This document shows, in pieces, positions 26,469 to 35,409 of a DNA stretch of 44,273 nt. The stretch covers positions 1-44,273 of the forward strand of contig DIFH01000030.1 of NCBI GenBank assembly GCA_002427615.1, in the 5' to 3' direction. Under the pieces are notes generated by a model. It made no database searches, was not told the DNA's origin, and saw only the letters and a program-made list of their open reading frames with translations. The translations under genes were made by a program, and so were the position numbers. This DNA comes from Paludibacter sp. UBA5753 (GTDB taxonomy: Bacteria > Bacteroidota > Bacteroidia > Bacteroidales > Paludibacteraceae). Numbering within the stretch: the stretch's first letter is position 1; each line of letters begins with the position of its first letter.

Positions 26469-27584
26469 ATGAAAACAAAGAATCGTTTTGTGATTTTTAC
26501 GATGATAATTATCATAACAAAGAATCCTTTGAAAGGGCAGGAAACTACTTTTCCCGCAATAAGTTTCGGGGCTTCTTATACGGGCGACATGGTTAGCAAC
26601 TTCAAAGGCGGGATAAAAACAGGAACCACCTACCTGGGTATGGCTACCATTCATGCCGGTTTCGATTCGGAAAAAGTTGACTGGTGGCAAGGTGGCAAGG
26701 CATTTATCAAAATGGCAAACACACATGGCGGCGAACCTTCGGCAACATTAGTTGGTGATTTTCAGGGAGTATCCAACATAGAAGCAGGGAATATTACCTG
26801 GCTCTACGAATTGTGGTTCCGTCAAGGGATTGGGAATTTAACTTTCACCGCAGGGTTACAGGATTTGAATGTTAACTTTGCAGCCGATGATTATGCAAGC
26901 ATTTTTAACAACAGTTCTTTCGGAATTCATTCAAGTATTGCCGATAATATTCCTTCTCCCATATTTCCATTAACAGCATTGGGAGTTAATTTAAAATGGG
27001 ATATTTCGCCATCGTGGATATGGCAAGCTGCAATATTCGATGGAACTCCCGACGATTTTGAAAATAATCCGTACAACACAAATTGGAAACTCAGTAAAGA
27101 TCAGGGGGTTTTATTAATAAGCGAAGTACAGTTAATAAAAAGCCTGGTAGCCGAAAAAGGTGGCAATTACAAGTTAGGGGTTTACTATCATCAACATAAT
27201 GACGATATTGATAAAGAACAAAAAAATGGTGGCGTTTATTTTGTTGGAAATCAAAAGTTCACTGATAATTTAACTGTCTTTTCGCAAATAGGATTAAGTC
27301 CTAAAAGTATAAATAATCATAATCACTATTATAGTTTAGGCTGTAATTATTCAGGGTTATTGCATCATCGTCCCGACGATTCTATGGGAGTTGCAATTGC
27401 TCATGCCGGTATCGATTCGAATCAGGTCGGCAGCGAAACGGCCCTCGAATTCACTTATCACTATCAGATTTGTTCAAACATTTATGTTCGTCCCGACATC
27501 CAATATATTATAAATCCGGCAGGAACAGACACCAAATTAGAAAACGCATTAGTAGGGTTTTTTCGTTTTGGAGTGGAATTTTAA
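26469..27584 (+). CDS. OprB-like carbohydrate-selective porin
   Basis: 371 residues with an N-terminal signal-like segment (FVIFTMIIIITKNPLKGQE) and an all-beta, aromatic-rich body ending in FFRFGVEF, the terminal Phe expected for an outer-membrane barrel. Features typical of OprB-type porins are TYLGMATIHAGFDSEKVDWWQGGKA, ELWFRQGIGNLTFTAGLQDLN, and the end PDIQYIINPAGTDTKLENALV. It lets small solutes cross the outer membrane. It stands 108 bases before feoAB on the same strand, so it may serve metal or metal-chelate entry here. A 14-bp palindrome (26502-26515) lies inside its signal-peptide codons. Confidence 0.88.
   Translation: MKTKNRFVIFTMIIIITKNPLKGQETTFPAISFGASYTGDMVSNFKGGIKTGTTYLGMATIHAGFDSEKVDWWQGGKAFIKMANTHGGEPSATLVGDFQGVSNIEAGNITWLYELWFRQGIGNLTFTAGLQDLNVNFAADDYASIFNNSSFGIHSSIADNIPSPIFPLTALGVNLKWDISPSWIWQAAIFDGTPDDFENNPYNTNWKLSKDQGVLLISEVQLIKSLVAEKGGNYKLGVYYHQHNDDIDKEQKNGGVYFVGNQKFTDNLTVFSQIGLSPKSINNHNHYYSLGCNYSGLLHHRPDDSMGVAIAHAGIDSNQVGSETALEFTYHYQICSNIYVRPDIQYIINPAGTDTKLENALVGFFRFGVEF
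26502..26515. promoter_or_regulatory. Perfect palindrome ATGATAATTATCAT, Fur-box-like
   Basis: A 14-bp perfect palindrome 33 bases inside the porin gene. Its halves TGATAAT and ATTATCA are the same heptamers as the Fur 7-1-7 operator but overlap rather than being spaced by one base. It may be an iron-responsive site for the porin-feo unit, or a chance result of Ile codons. Confidence 0.3.
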
Positions 27585-27692
27585 AAAAGAAAGTTGATTA
27601 AGGTTACAGGTTACCAACTCAAAACGCAAAACATTAAACGCGAAACGCAGAACCTGACTGCCATCAGGCAGGCGCGAAAAATCGAATAAAAA

Positions 27693-30176
27693 ATGACAAC
27701 AAATAATACATATCTTTCCGATATTCCGACCGGCGATGAAGCCATCATTACCAAAGTATTGGGACATGGCGCTTTCAGAAAACGCATTACCGAGATGGGT
27801 TTCGTAAAAGGGAAAAAAGTAACGGTTATCAAAAATGCACCTTTGCAGGATCCGGTTGAATACGAAATAATGGGCTACAAGGTTTCATTGCGGCGAAGCG
27901 AGGCCGAATTGGTTGAGGTAGTTTCGGTTGAAGAAGCCAAAAACCTGCTCGGCATCGAGTTCAATGGTGTTATCGACGAAGAAACACTTAAAGTTTCGGC
28001 CATTAAAAAAGGAAAAGTAATCAATGTTGCTTTGGTAGGGAATCCGAATTGCGGTAAAACCACACTTTTTAATTATGCCTCAGGTTCGCACGAGCGCGTC
28101 GGAAATTATGGAGGAGTAACCGTCGATTCCAAAGAAGCTACCCTGAAAAAAGACGATTACACTTTCAGAATTGTCGATTTACCCGGAACCTATTCCATTA
28201 CCGAATATTCGCCCGAAGAGCTTTTTGTAAGAACTCATATTATAGAAAAACATCCGGATATTATTATTAATGTAGTCGACGCTTCGAACCTGGAACGGAA
28301 CCTGTTCCTCACCACACAACTTATCGACATGAATATCAAGGTGGTGATAGCGCTGAACATGTTCGACGAACTTGAAAACAAAAGGGTAAAGTTCGATTAC
28401 CATGGGCTCGGCGAGATGATTGGCATTCCGATTATTCCGACTATTGCATCGAAAGGGAAAGGGATTGATGATTTATTTGCCAAATTGATAGAAGTTTACG
28501 AAGACCGCGACCCGAGTGTACGCCATATTCACATCAATTACGGACCATCCATTGAAAAGGCAATCAACGATATCCAGGCCGAGATATGGAAAAATCCTGC
28601 TATCAGGGTAACATTATCATCGCGTTTCATTGCAGTAAAACTGCTCGAAACCGACAAAACAACACTGGCCTGGTTGGAAAAATACGATAACTACGAAAAT
28701 ATAAAATCAGCTGCCGAAAAAGCCATTGCCCAGCTGGAAAAAGAATACGGAGAACGTTCCGAAACTATTATTACCGACGCAAAATACGGATTCATCGACG
28801 GCGCCCTGAAAGAAACGTACAAAGAACCTAAAGTAGATAAACGCAAACAAAAACGCGAGTTGGACGATTTGTTGACTCACCGTTTCTGGGGATTTCCGAT
28901 TTTCTTTTTTTTCATGTGGTTGATGTTTCAGGCTACATTCACGCTGGGCAGTTATCCCATGGACTGGATTGATGCCGGCGTAGGATTATTGAGCAACTGG
29001 TTGCAAAACACGATGACAGAAGGCCCGTTGCGCGATTTGATGGTAGATGGTATAATCGGCGGCGTAGGCGGCGTGATTATATTTTTACCCAATATCCTGA
29101 TTTTATTCTTCTTTATTTCATTGATGGAAGATACCGGTTACATGGCGCGCGCCTCGTTCATTATGGATAAACTTATGCATAAAATCGGTCTGCACGGAAA
29201 GTCATTTATTCCTCTTGTAATGGGCTTTGGTTGTAATGTCCCGGCCATCATGGCCACACGTACGCTCGACAATAAAAAAGACCGCATCCTGACCATGATC
29301 ATCACGCCGTTCATGTCATGCAGTGCGCGTTTGCCTGTATATGTTTTGCTCATTTCGGCTATCTTCCCCGAAAACCAGGGGCTCGTTCTTATCAGTATTT
29401 ACCTGATCGGCATCCTGTTGGCTATAATTACTGCATTAATAATGAAGAAAATAGCTTTTACCAAAAAAGAAGTTCCTTTCGTCATGGAGTTGCCGCCATA
29501 CCGCAAACCGACTTTGCGCAACACCTCCATTCACATGTGGCATAAAGGACAGCAATACCTCAAAAAAATGGGGAATGTAATATTGCTGGCTTCCATTATC
29601 ATTTGGGCGTTAGGTTATTTCCCTCGTCATGTTGAATACAAAACCGATTACGATGCCCAAATTGCTGCCATTGAAGCAAACCCGCATATCGGCGCCGATA
29701 AAAAAGCCAGAAACATTGCATCGCTCAAGATTGAAAAAGAATCGGAACATCAGGAAAAATCGTATATTGGACAAATGGGACATGCAATAGAACCATTGAT
29801 CATTCCGTTAGGCTACGACTGGAAAATGGGTGTAAGTATTATCACCGGACTGGCAGCCAAAGAAATTGTAGTGAGCACTATGGGCATTCTTTACCAGGCA
29901 GATATGAAAGCCGACGAAAATTCCGAAACGCTCCAAACCAAAATAAAAGAACAAAAACACCACAGCGGTGTTTTAACGGGACAGGCAGTTTTCACGCCCT
30001 TAGTGAGTTTCGGTTTTATGCTTTTTATCCTGATTTACTTCCCTTGTGTGGCGGTAATAGCGGCGATCAAAAAAGAAGCCAACTGGGGTTGGGCAGTATT
30101 CACTATGGTTTACACTACGGCAATTGCCTGGGTGATTGCGTTTCTGACTTATCAGATTGGGAGTTTATTATTGTAA
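27693..30176 (+). CDS. feoB: FeoA-FeoB fusion ferrous iron transporter
   Basis: 827 residues. Residues 1-80 are a FeoA SH3-like domain (LSDIPTGDEAIITKVLG, MGFVKGKKVTVI). The FeoB G-domain follows: G1 GNPNCGKT (116-123), G3 DLPG (162-165), G4 NMFD. Then come the helical GDI-like domain and the membrane core with Gate motifs (GFGCNVPAIMATRTL, SCSARLPVYVLL) and AAKEIVVSTMGILY. It imports Fe2+ across the inner membrane with GTP binding. The A-B fusion is common in Bacteroidota. It is followed by the FeoB-associated peptide. Confidence 0.96.
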   Translation: MTTNNTYLSDIPTGDEAIITKVLGHGAFRKRITEMGFVKGKKVTVIKNAPLQDPVEYEIMGYKVSLRRSEAELVEVVSVEEAKNLLGIEFNGVIDEETLKVSAIKKGKVINVALVGNPNCGKTTLFNYASGSHERVGNYGGVTVDSKEATLKKDDYTFRIVDLPGTYSITEYSPEELFVRTHIIEKHPDIIINVVDASNLERNLFLTTQLIDMNIKVVIALNMFDELENKRVKFDYHGLGEMIGIPIIPTIASKGKGIDDLFAKLIEVYEDRDPSVRHIHINYGPSIEKAINDIQAEIWKNPAIRVTLSSRFIAVKLLETDKTTLAWLEKYDNYENIKSAAEKAIAQLEKEYGERSETIITDAKYGFIDGALKETYKEPKVDKRKQKRELDDLLTHRFWGFPIFFFFMWLMFQATFTLGSYPMDWIDAGVGLLSNWLQNTMTEGPLRDLMVDGIIGGVGGVIIFLPNILILFFFISLMEDTGYMARASFIMDKLMHKIGLHGKSFIPLVMGFGCNVPAIMATRTLDNKKDRILTMIITPFMSCSARLPVYVLLISAIFPENQGLVLISIYLIGILLAIITALIMKKIAFTKKEVPFVMELPPYRKPTLRNTSIHMWHKGQQYLKKMGNVILLASIIIWALGYFPRHVEYKTDYDAQIAAIEANPHIGADKKARNIASLKIEKESEHQEKSYIGQMGHAIEPLIIPLGYDWKMGVSIITGLAAKEIVVSTMGILYQADMKADENSETLQTKIKEQKHHSGVLTGQAVFTPLVSFGFMLFILIYFPCVAVIAAIKKEANWGWAVFTMVYTTAIAWVIAFLTYQIGSLLL

Positions 30177-30313
30177 ATACATGAGTTGTGCTGATATTAA
30201 TCTGACACATAAACATTTATGATAATTATTTTAGCCAGACTCGTATCTTACACAGCATACATCAACGAAGTTAACTTCGCATGAAGTACAAATATCAAAA
30301 AAAAAGAACAGAT

Positions 30314-30514
30314 ATGTTACAAAATATAATCGTTTTCATAATCATTGGTGGGGCAATTGCTTACACAGTTTTTGCAGTGATCAGAAGCCTGGGCAAAAAA
30401 GAAAAATCCGGCTGCGATGGCTGTAACGGTTGTGATATAAAACTTGAAATCACGCAACACAAATCATCGTCCGCTATCAGTTATGGTTGCAATAGTAAAT
30501 CAATCAAAAAATAA
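30314..30514 (+). CDS. FeoB-associated Cys-rich membrane peptide
   Basis: 66 residues from the ATG at 30314 (MLQNIIVFIIIGGAIAYTVF...); an in-frame ATG at 30281 would add a basic leader that looks non-native. One membrane helix (about residues 4-24) is followed by a Cys cluster CDGCNGCD, the FeoB_associated family pattern. It is thought to sit beside FeoB in the inner membrane; the Cys cluster may bind iron. It lies 137 bases after feoAB. Confidence 0.85.
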   Translation: MLQNIIVFIIIGGAIAYTVFAVIRSLGKKEKSGCDGCNGCDIKLEITQHKSSSAISYGCNSKSIKK

Positions 30515-30517
30515 GCG

Positions 30518-30859
30518 TTGAAAATAACTGCACGACATATTACCAGAGCCCGTTTGGCGCTACTGTTATTGGTAGTGTTCGGGAGTTCGTTTATGTTTAA
30601 GCCGGTGCATTTATTGTTTGCTCATCACGAGCGCCAGGCTCCTACTCGCTTTCATCCCAACGAGCAGATGCTCGAAACAGAACGGCATAATGATTGTGCG
30701 ATCTGCGAATATGAATTCTGTACGTTTATTCCCGAAAAAACAACCAATACACCACAAATAAATGCTATTATTTGTGACTGTCCGACGCCTCCCACGACGG
30801 ACAAACCCATCAGCCGTTCGCTGTTGAATTTTCAACTTAGAGCGCCTCCTGTTTGCTGA
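30518..30859 (+). CDS. Small exported Cys/His protein upstream of a TonB receptor
   Basis: 113 residues from a TTG three bases after the Cys-rich peptide's stop. An N-terminal hydrophobic segment (RLALLLLVVFGSSFMF) suggests export or anchoring. The mature part has HNDCAICEYEFCTF and CDCPTPP, a metal-binding look similar to small DUF2946-like proteins found beside metal TonB receptors. I do not recognise the exact family. Position before a TonB receptor and after feo genes suggests metal handling. The TTG start is supported by coupling to the upstream gene. Confidence 0.6.
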   Translation: MKITARHITRARLALLLLVVFGSSFMFKPVHLLFAHHERQAPTRFHPNEQMLETERHNDCAICEYEFCTFIPEKTTNTPQINAIICDCPTPPTTDKPISRSLLNFQLRAPPVC

Positions 30860-30951
30860 GACGACTCCTTTCCGCCTTATTTCCCCATATTATTGGAATT
30901 TAACGCTAATCATTTGATGATTAACGAATAATAATTGGTTTTAGGTTTATT

Positions 30952-30978
30952 CTTATAGGCAATTTACTTGCTTATAAG
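30952..30978. promoter_or_regulatory. Inverted repeat upstream of the TonB receptor (possible operator)
   Basis: CTTATAGGCAA and TTGCTTATAAG form an 11-bp inverted repeat with one mismatch and a five-base spacer, 150 bases upstream of the TonB receptor. No T-tract follows, so it is more like an operator or leader hairpin than a terminator. The rest of 30860-31128 shows no gene. Confidence 0.35.
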
Positions 30979-31128
30979 CTTTGACAAACACTGTGTGTAT
31001 CCAACTGCTTTTGTCAGAATTGAGAAAAACAAGTACTCATAAAAACTTTTTATTCGGGTTATTCCGCGCTGTCTGTATTTTCAGCGCCGGTAATTCAATT
31101 TCCTACTTATTCAATACAAATTATACAA

Positions 31129-33537
31129 ATGAAGAAACTTATAATATTTTTCATGCTTTTGGCAGTAACACTGAGCAGGGCTGAAATCGTCGGCGACCTG
31201 CATGCAAGCCTACAAGGCAAAATTACCACAAAATCAGGCGAACCGATCTTGGGTGTCGCCATCTATTTCCCCGAATTGAAAACCGGCGCCGTCACCGACA
31301 TTTTGGGAAATTACCGCATCGACAATTTACCTCCAAAAACCTTGTTGGTTCAAATCAGTTCGTTAGGATATAAAATGGTGGCAGAGAATATTCCACTGGC
31401 GCAAACCAACAAAAAAGATTATGTGTTGGAAGAAACTATTATTGAAATAAACGAAATAGCGGTGACGGGGCAGGCTAGCGCAACGCAAGCGGTGAAAACT
31501 CCCACGCCTATCTCTGTAATTACACGGAATGAACTGCAACAACAAGGGGCAACCAACATCATTGATGCTATCAGTTCGCAGCCCGGCATTTCACAAATCA
31601 CTACCGGAAGCGGCATTTCAAAACCTGTCATTCGCGGACTCGGCTACAACCGCATTGTGGTAATGAACGATGGCATAAGGCAGGAAGGTCAGCAATGGGG
31701 CGATGAGCACGGAATAGAGATAGATGAATCTGAAGTTGACCGCGTGGAAATACTGAAGGGTCCCGCCAGCTTAATGTATGGTTCCGATGCCATGGCGGGA
31801 GTCATTAATTTTCTGTCGGCCCCTATCCTACCCGAAGGAAAAAAAACACTCAACTTTTTAGCCAATTACCAAACGAATAACGGCTTAAGGGCTTACTCTC
31901 TGAATTTTGCAGGACACGAAAAATCTTTCCTATGGAATGTACGTTACAGCAACAAAGCCGCTCATGCCTATAAAAACAAATACGATGGATATGTTTATAA
32001 TTCGGGATTCAGCGAAAATGCAGCTTCTGCTCTTTTGGGAATCAACAACTGGTGGGGATATTCGCACCTCGCGTTGAGCGCTTACCAGCTTACACCCGGA
32101 ATCGTGGAGGGAGACCGGGACAGCGCCACCGGGCAATTTATCAAACCTGTTGCTATCGACAACGAAACCGAAGCCATTGCCACAGATAAAGACTTTTTGA
32201 CTTATAAACACCAAATGCCCTACCAACAAGTAAAGCATTACAAAGCCGCGTTGAACAACAATATATTACTGGGCAACGGATTCCTGAAAACAACCATTGG
32301 CTTTCAGCAAAACCGCCGCCAGGAATTTGAGGATGTGCTGAATCCCGAGAATTATGCGCTTTACTTTAAGTTAAACACACTTAATTACGATATCCATTAC
32401 TTAGTACCCGAAAACAAAGGTTGGGGAATATCGTTCGGTGTGAACGGCATGTTTCAAAACTCCCGGAACTTGGGCGAAGAATTTCTGATACCCGAATTCC
32501 GGCTGTTTGATATCGGCGCTTTTATTATGATAAATAAAACCTGGTATAAACTCGATATAAGCGGTGGGTTGCGGTACGATAACCGTTCGGAAACCGCCGA
32601 CGCTTTGTATCTTGGCGAAAACGGCGAAGTTACCGGCGCTGCCGATACTGATGCCACACAAAAGTTTGCGGCATTTAATGGTAATTTCGATGGCGTGAGC
32701 GGAAGTCTGGGAGCAAGTTACCGGTTCAGCGACCATTGGAATATGAAGTTGAATCTTTCACGCGCTTTCCGTGCTCCCAATATCAGTGAGTTAGGTTCAA
32801 ACGGCGTACACGAAGGTACCATCCGTTACGAAATAGGAAACCAGCGCCTGAAAGCCGAAACCAGCCTCCAACTCGACTATGAACTTGGTTTCAACAGCAG
32901 GCACGTAAACACAAAGGTTAATCTGTTTTCGAACTTGATTGACAATTATATTTATTCGCACAAACTCAGCAGTGTATTAGGAGGCGATTCAATAGCCGAA
33001 GATAGGGCTTGCTTTAAATTTGAATCGGGGAAAGCACGCATAAGCGGTGGCGAATTTATCCTGGACATACATCCCCATCCGCTCGACTGGTTGCATTTTC
33101 AGAACAGTTTTTCGTATGTAAATGCACAATTATTCAATCAAACCGATTCCACTCGCTACCTGCCGTTTACGCCGGCGCCAAGATGGAACTCGGAATTGCG
33201 CGCCAACATTGAAACTAAAGGTAATTTACTGAAAAACACTTATATTTCTTTGGGAATTGAACATTATTTCAGGCAAAATAATGTTTATTCGGCCTATGAC
33301 ACCGAAACAACCACACCGGCATATTCGCTCGTGAATGCCGCTTTCGGAACCGATTTATTGATTAATAAACAAAAAATCACGGTTTACATAAATGCGGCTA
33401 ATCTTGCCGACGTGGCTTATCAAAGCCATTTAAGCCGCCTCAAATATGCTTCGGAAAATAATGCCACAGGACGGACGGGAGTTTATAACATGGGACGGAA
33501 TATCAGCCTGAAACTGATTGTGCCGGTAAATTTATGA
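31129..33537 (+). CDS. TonB-dependent outer-membrane receptor with CarboxypepD_reg-like N-terminal domain
   Basis: 802 residues. Signal peptide 1-19, a CarboxypepD_reg-like beta domain (about 27-110, LQGKITTKSGEPILGVAIYF, LGNYRIDNLPP), then a plug domain (TPISVITRNELQQQGATNII, GLGYNRIVVMNDGIR, VDRVEILKGPASLMYGSDAMAGVINF) and a 22-stranded type barrel ending in LKLIVPVNL. The pattern around QEGQQWGDEHGIEID resembles metal-complex receptors such as the ZnuD group, but it lacks a large His-rich loop. It imports a chelate or metal using TonB energy. The genes upstream point to iron or another metal; the ligand is not shown. Confidence 0.9.
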   Translation: MKKLIIFFMLLAVTLSRAEIVGDLHASLQGKITTKSGEPILGVAIYFPELKTGAVTDILGNYRIDNLPPKTLLVQISSLGYKMVAENIPLAQTNKKDYVLEETIIEINEIAVTGQASATQAVKTPTPISVITRNELQQQGATNIIDAISSQPGISQITTGSGISKPVIRGLGYNRIVVMNDGIRQEGQQWGDEHGIEIDESEVDRVEILKGPASLMYGSDAMAGVINFLSAPILPEGKKTLNFLANYQTNNGLRAYSLNFAGHEKSFLWNVRYSNKAAHAYKNKYDGYVYNSGFSENAASALLGINNWWGYSHLALSAYQLTPGIVEGDRDSATGQFIKPVAIDNETEAIATDKDFLTYKHQMPYQQVKHYKAALNNNILLGNGFLKTTIGFQQNRRQEFEDVLNPENYALYFKLNTLNYDIHYLVPENKGWGISFGVNGMFQNSRNLGEEFLIPEFRLFDIGAFIMINKTWYKLDISGGLRYDNRSETADALYLGENGEVTGAADTDATQKFAAFNGNFDGVSGSLGASYRFSDHWNMKLNLSRAFRAPNISELGSNGVHEGTIRYEIGNQRLKAETSLQLDYELGFNSRHVNTKVNLFSNLIDNYIYSHKLSSVLGGDSIAEDRACFKFESGKARISGGEFILDIHPHPLDWLHFQNSFSYVNAQLFNQTDSTRYLPFTPAPRWNSELRANIETKGNLLKNTYISLGIEHYFRQNNVYSAYDTETTTPAYSLVNAAFGTDLLINKQKITVYINAANLADVAYQSHLSRLKYASENNATGRTGVYNMGRNISLKLIVPVNL

Positions 33538-33546
33538 CAAATAAAA

Positions 33547-33579
33547 AATCACGGTTTCACACTAAATGAAGCCGTGATT
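33547..33579 (+). terminator. Hairpin after the TonB receptor
   Basis: AATCACGGTTTCA pairs with TGAAGCCGTGATT (13 bp with one G-T wobble), starting 10 bases after the receptor stop codon. The following CAATTTTCC is a weak T-tract, so a terminator or 3'-end stabiliser. Confidence 0.6.
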
Positions 33580-33680
33580 CAATTTTCCGGTTACACATCA
33601 ATTTGCAACACGAAAAAAGAATTTATGATTATCCACAAAAGCTCCTAAAACTTCAAATAGCGCTTGAAAGAAAATTCGGC

Positions 33681-33797
33681 GTTTGATAAGAAAAGGTCAA
33701 TGCCCATGAAGCAGCGAAAACACGAAGTCCCACCAAGGTGGGATGAGTAGTTTTTTGCTGCGAGTACAACGTAGAAATGGACGTTTTCTTGCAAACA
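33681..33797. repeat. Imperfect fold-back dispersed repeat (about 115 bp)
   Basis: The ends are inverted relatives (GTTTGATAAGAAAAG at left, ATGGACGTTTTCTTGCAAAC at right). Inside, GCAGCGAAAACAC and TCCCACC pair with GGTGGGA and a TTTTTTGCTGC stretch, giving a long imperfect stem. The right end matches a solo end at 26280-26301. The 33580-33865 stretch holds no gene besides this element. Confidence 0.55.
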
Positions 33798-33865
33798 CTA
33801 TATCGGGCTTATTAGGCTGCAAAATGGGTTAAAATCAAAGATTCATCACAATTTATTTTGCAAAA

Positions 33866-33901
33866 GAAACTCCCCGACACATAATCATATCGGGGAGTTT
33901 C
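33866..33901 (-). terminator. Intrinsic terminator of the GGGtGRT operon
   Basis: A perfect 12-bp stem GAAACTCCCCGA / TCGGGGAGTTTC with a 12-base loop. On the minus strand it is followed by TTTTG, and on the plus strand by TATATTTTT, so it may work in both directions. Confidence 0.75.
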
Positions 33902-33910
33902 TATATTTTT

Positions 33911-33945
33911 CCCCTCTCCTCAAGGAGAGGAGTTTGGGATGAGGT
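33911..33945. repeat. REP-like palindromic element, second copy
   Basis: Same CTCTCCTCAAGGAGAG core and GGGATGAGG-type tail as at 1328-1366, in the same orientation. Its last base is immediately next to the stop codon of the GGGtGRT gene (33946-33948). Confidence 0.75.
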
Positions 33946-34941
33946 TTATTTCGCCATTTCAATAGCCACAGCTACTTGTACGGTAGCTCCAACCATTGGG
34001 TTGTTACCCATGCCGAGGAATCCCATCATTTCCACGTGAGCCGGGACAGATGAAGAACCTGCAAACTGAGCATCGCCGTGCATACGTCCCATAGTGTCGG
34101 TCATACCATACGAAGCTGGACCGGCGCCCATATTGTCAGGGTGAAGCGTACGTCCAGTACCACCGCCTGATGCAACTGAAAAGTATTTTTTACCTTGTTC
34201 CATGCATTCTTTTTTGTAGGTTCCGGCTACCGGGTGTTGGAAACGGGTAGGATTGGTTGAGTTACCGGTAATCGATACATCAACACCTTCGGAGGCCATA
34301 ATAGCTACGCCTTCGCGAACGTCGTCGGCGCCGTAACATTTTACGGCGGCACGTGGACCGTCGGAATAAGCTTTGGTACGAACTACTCTCAATTCGCCTG
34401 TATAGTAATCGAATTCGGTTTGAACATACGTAAATCCGTTAATGCGGGAGATAATCATAGCCGCGTCTTTGCCCAATCCGTTCAGGATAACGCGCAACGG
34501 TTCTTTACGAACTTTGTTAGCCGATAAAGCAATACCGATGGCTCCTTCGGCAGCGGCAAACGATTCATGTCCGGCAAGGAAAGCAAAACATTTGGTTTCG
34601 TTGCGAAGCAACATGGCAGCCAGATTACCGTGGCCCAGACCTACTTTGCGGTCTTCGGCTACCGAACCCGGGATACAGAATGACTGTAAGCCAATACCGA
34701 TTGCCTCGGCAGCAGATGCAGCATCTTTACAACCTTTTTTAATAGCGATGGCTGAACCTACCACATAAGCCCATTTCGCGTTTTCGAACGCAATGTTTTG
34801 AATTCCTTCACAAATTTTGTAAGGGTCGATACCTTTAGCGTCGCAAATTGCTTTGGCTTCGTCGATATCCTTGATACCGTATGTATTTAATGCCGCATTG
34901 ATCTTATTGATGCGGCGGTCGTAACTTTCAAAAAGTGGCAT
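33946..34941 (-). CDS. GGGtGRT protein (conserved, function unknown)
   Basis: 331 residues, recognised by the name motif GGGTGRT within VASGGGTGRTLHPDNMG (about 257-272). Other conserved pieces are GHGNLAAMLLR, CFAFLAGHESFAAAEGAIG, and ITGNSTNPTRFQHPVAGTYKKEC. The sequence is Gly/Ala-rich and soluble with no signal peptide. As I recall, the family has no assigned reaction and its gene is regularly beside the NifU-like protein encoded upstream here, which suggests an Fe-S dependent activity. In this genome a decayed four-helix-bundle cassette separates the two genes. Codons look well adapted (GC-richer than neighbours), as for a highly expressed protein. Confidence 0.9.
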   Translation of the reverse strand: MPLFESYDRRINKINAALNTYGIKDIDEAKAICDAKGIDPYKICEGIQNIAFENAKWAYVVGSAIAIKKGCKDAASAAEAIGIGLQSFCIPGSVAEDRKVGLGHGNLAAMLLRNETKCFAFLAGHESFAAAEGAIGIALSANKVRKEPLRVILNGLGKDAAMIISRINGFTYVQTEFDYYTGELRVVRTKAYSDGPRAAVKCYGADDVREGVAIMASEGVDVSITGNSTNPTRFQHPVAGTYKKECMEQGKKYFSVASGGGTGRTLHPDNMGAGPASYGMTDTMGRMHGDAQFAGSSSVPAHVEMMGFLGMGNNPMVGATVQVAVAIEMAK

Positions 34942-34954
34942 AATATTTTCTTTT

Positions 34955-35006
34955 TAATTGATAATTAATAATTAATTCATAATGTAAAATGCATAATTCA
35001 TAATAA
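34955..35006 (+). repeat. Left AT-rich iterons bracketing the four-helix-bundle pseudogene
   Basis: Repeats of AATTCATAAT / GATAATTAATAAT on the plus strand starting 14 bases from the GGGtGRT start codon. The units recur inverted at 35381-35409. Confidence 0.6.
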
Positions 35007-35013
35007 AATCAGT

Positions 35014-35383
35014 TTATTTCGGAATCTTTATCGTCGTTTTTTTTGTATTTAAAATTGCAGTCAGAATTTTGATTAATTCAATGTAATTTTCATCGATGCT
35101 CTGAAACTGTTTTTCAGAAATGTAATCTGTTTCAAAAAGTAATTCGAGCCAGTATTCCGTTTTGCTTGCCTCTTTAAGGGCAATGCCTGATTTAAAACGA
35201 AAGTCTTTTTTTACTAAATCCTCTGATCGTCTCTTTTACATTGGCTTCAATACTTGTTCCATTGCAGAGAAGTCGTTTTGGATAGCGTAAATGCTATCTT
35301 TCGTTTTGCAGGAACTGATACGAACGAATAATTCTTATTGCAAATGCTTTGCTTTTTACAACGACCGTATTGTCCTGTCCCAT
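35014..35383 (-). pseudogene. Decayed four-helix-bundle protein gene (23S IVP-like)
   Basis: The minus strand from ATG 35383 reads MGQDNTVVVKSKAFAIRIIR, SYQFLQNER, then a TAG; in the same frame GTSIEANVKETIRGFSKK follows; then a run of seven A (six expected) shifts the frame, and the end continues DFRFKSGIALKEASKTEYWL...ELIKILTAIL to a TAA. Together these match the family of about 120-residue four-helix-bundle proteins known from 23S rRNA intervening sequences and from dispersed copies. Two disabling changes (nonsense and +1 frameshift) make it a pseudogene unless there are sequence errors. It lies between the NifU-like and GGGtGRT genes. Confidence 0.88.
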
Positions 35384-35409
35384 AATTATGAATTGTGAAT
35401 TATGAATTT
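35381..35409 (-). repeat. Right AT-rich iterons bracketing the four-helix-bundle pseudogene
   Basis: On the minus strand AATTCATAATTCACAATTCA (then TAATTATG) repeats the unit of the left array in inverted orientation. It ends four bases before the NifU-like stop codon (35414-35416) and includes the ATG of the pseudogene. Confidence 0.6.

Noticed and set aside
30981..31184. Plus-strand 67-codon frame before the TonB receptor
   Set aside because: It overlaps the receptor's signal peptide in another frame, has no ribosome site and no recognisable content.
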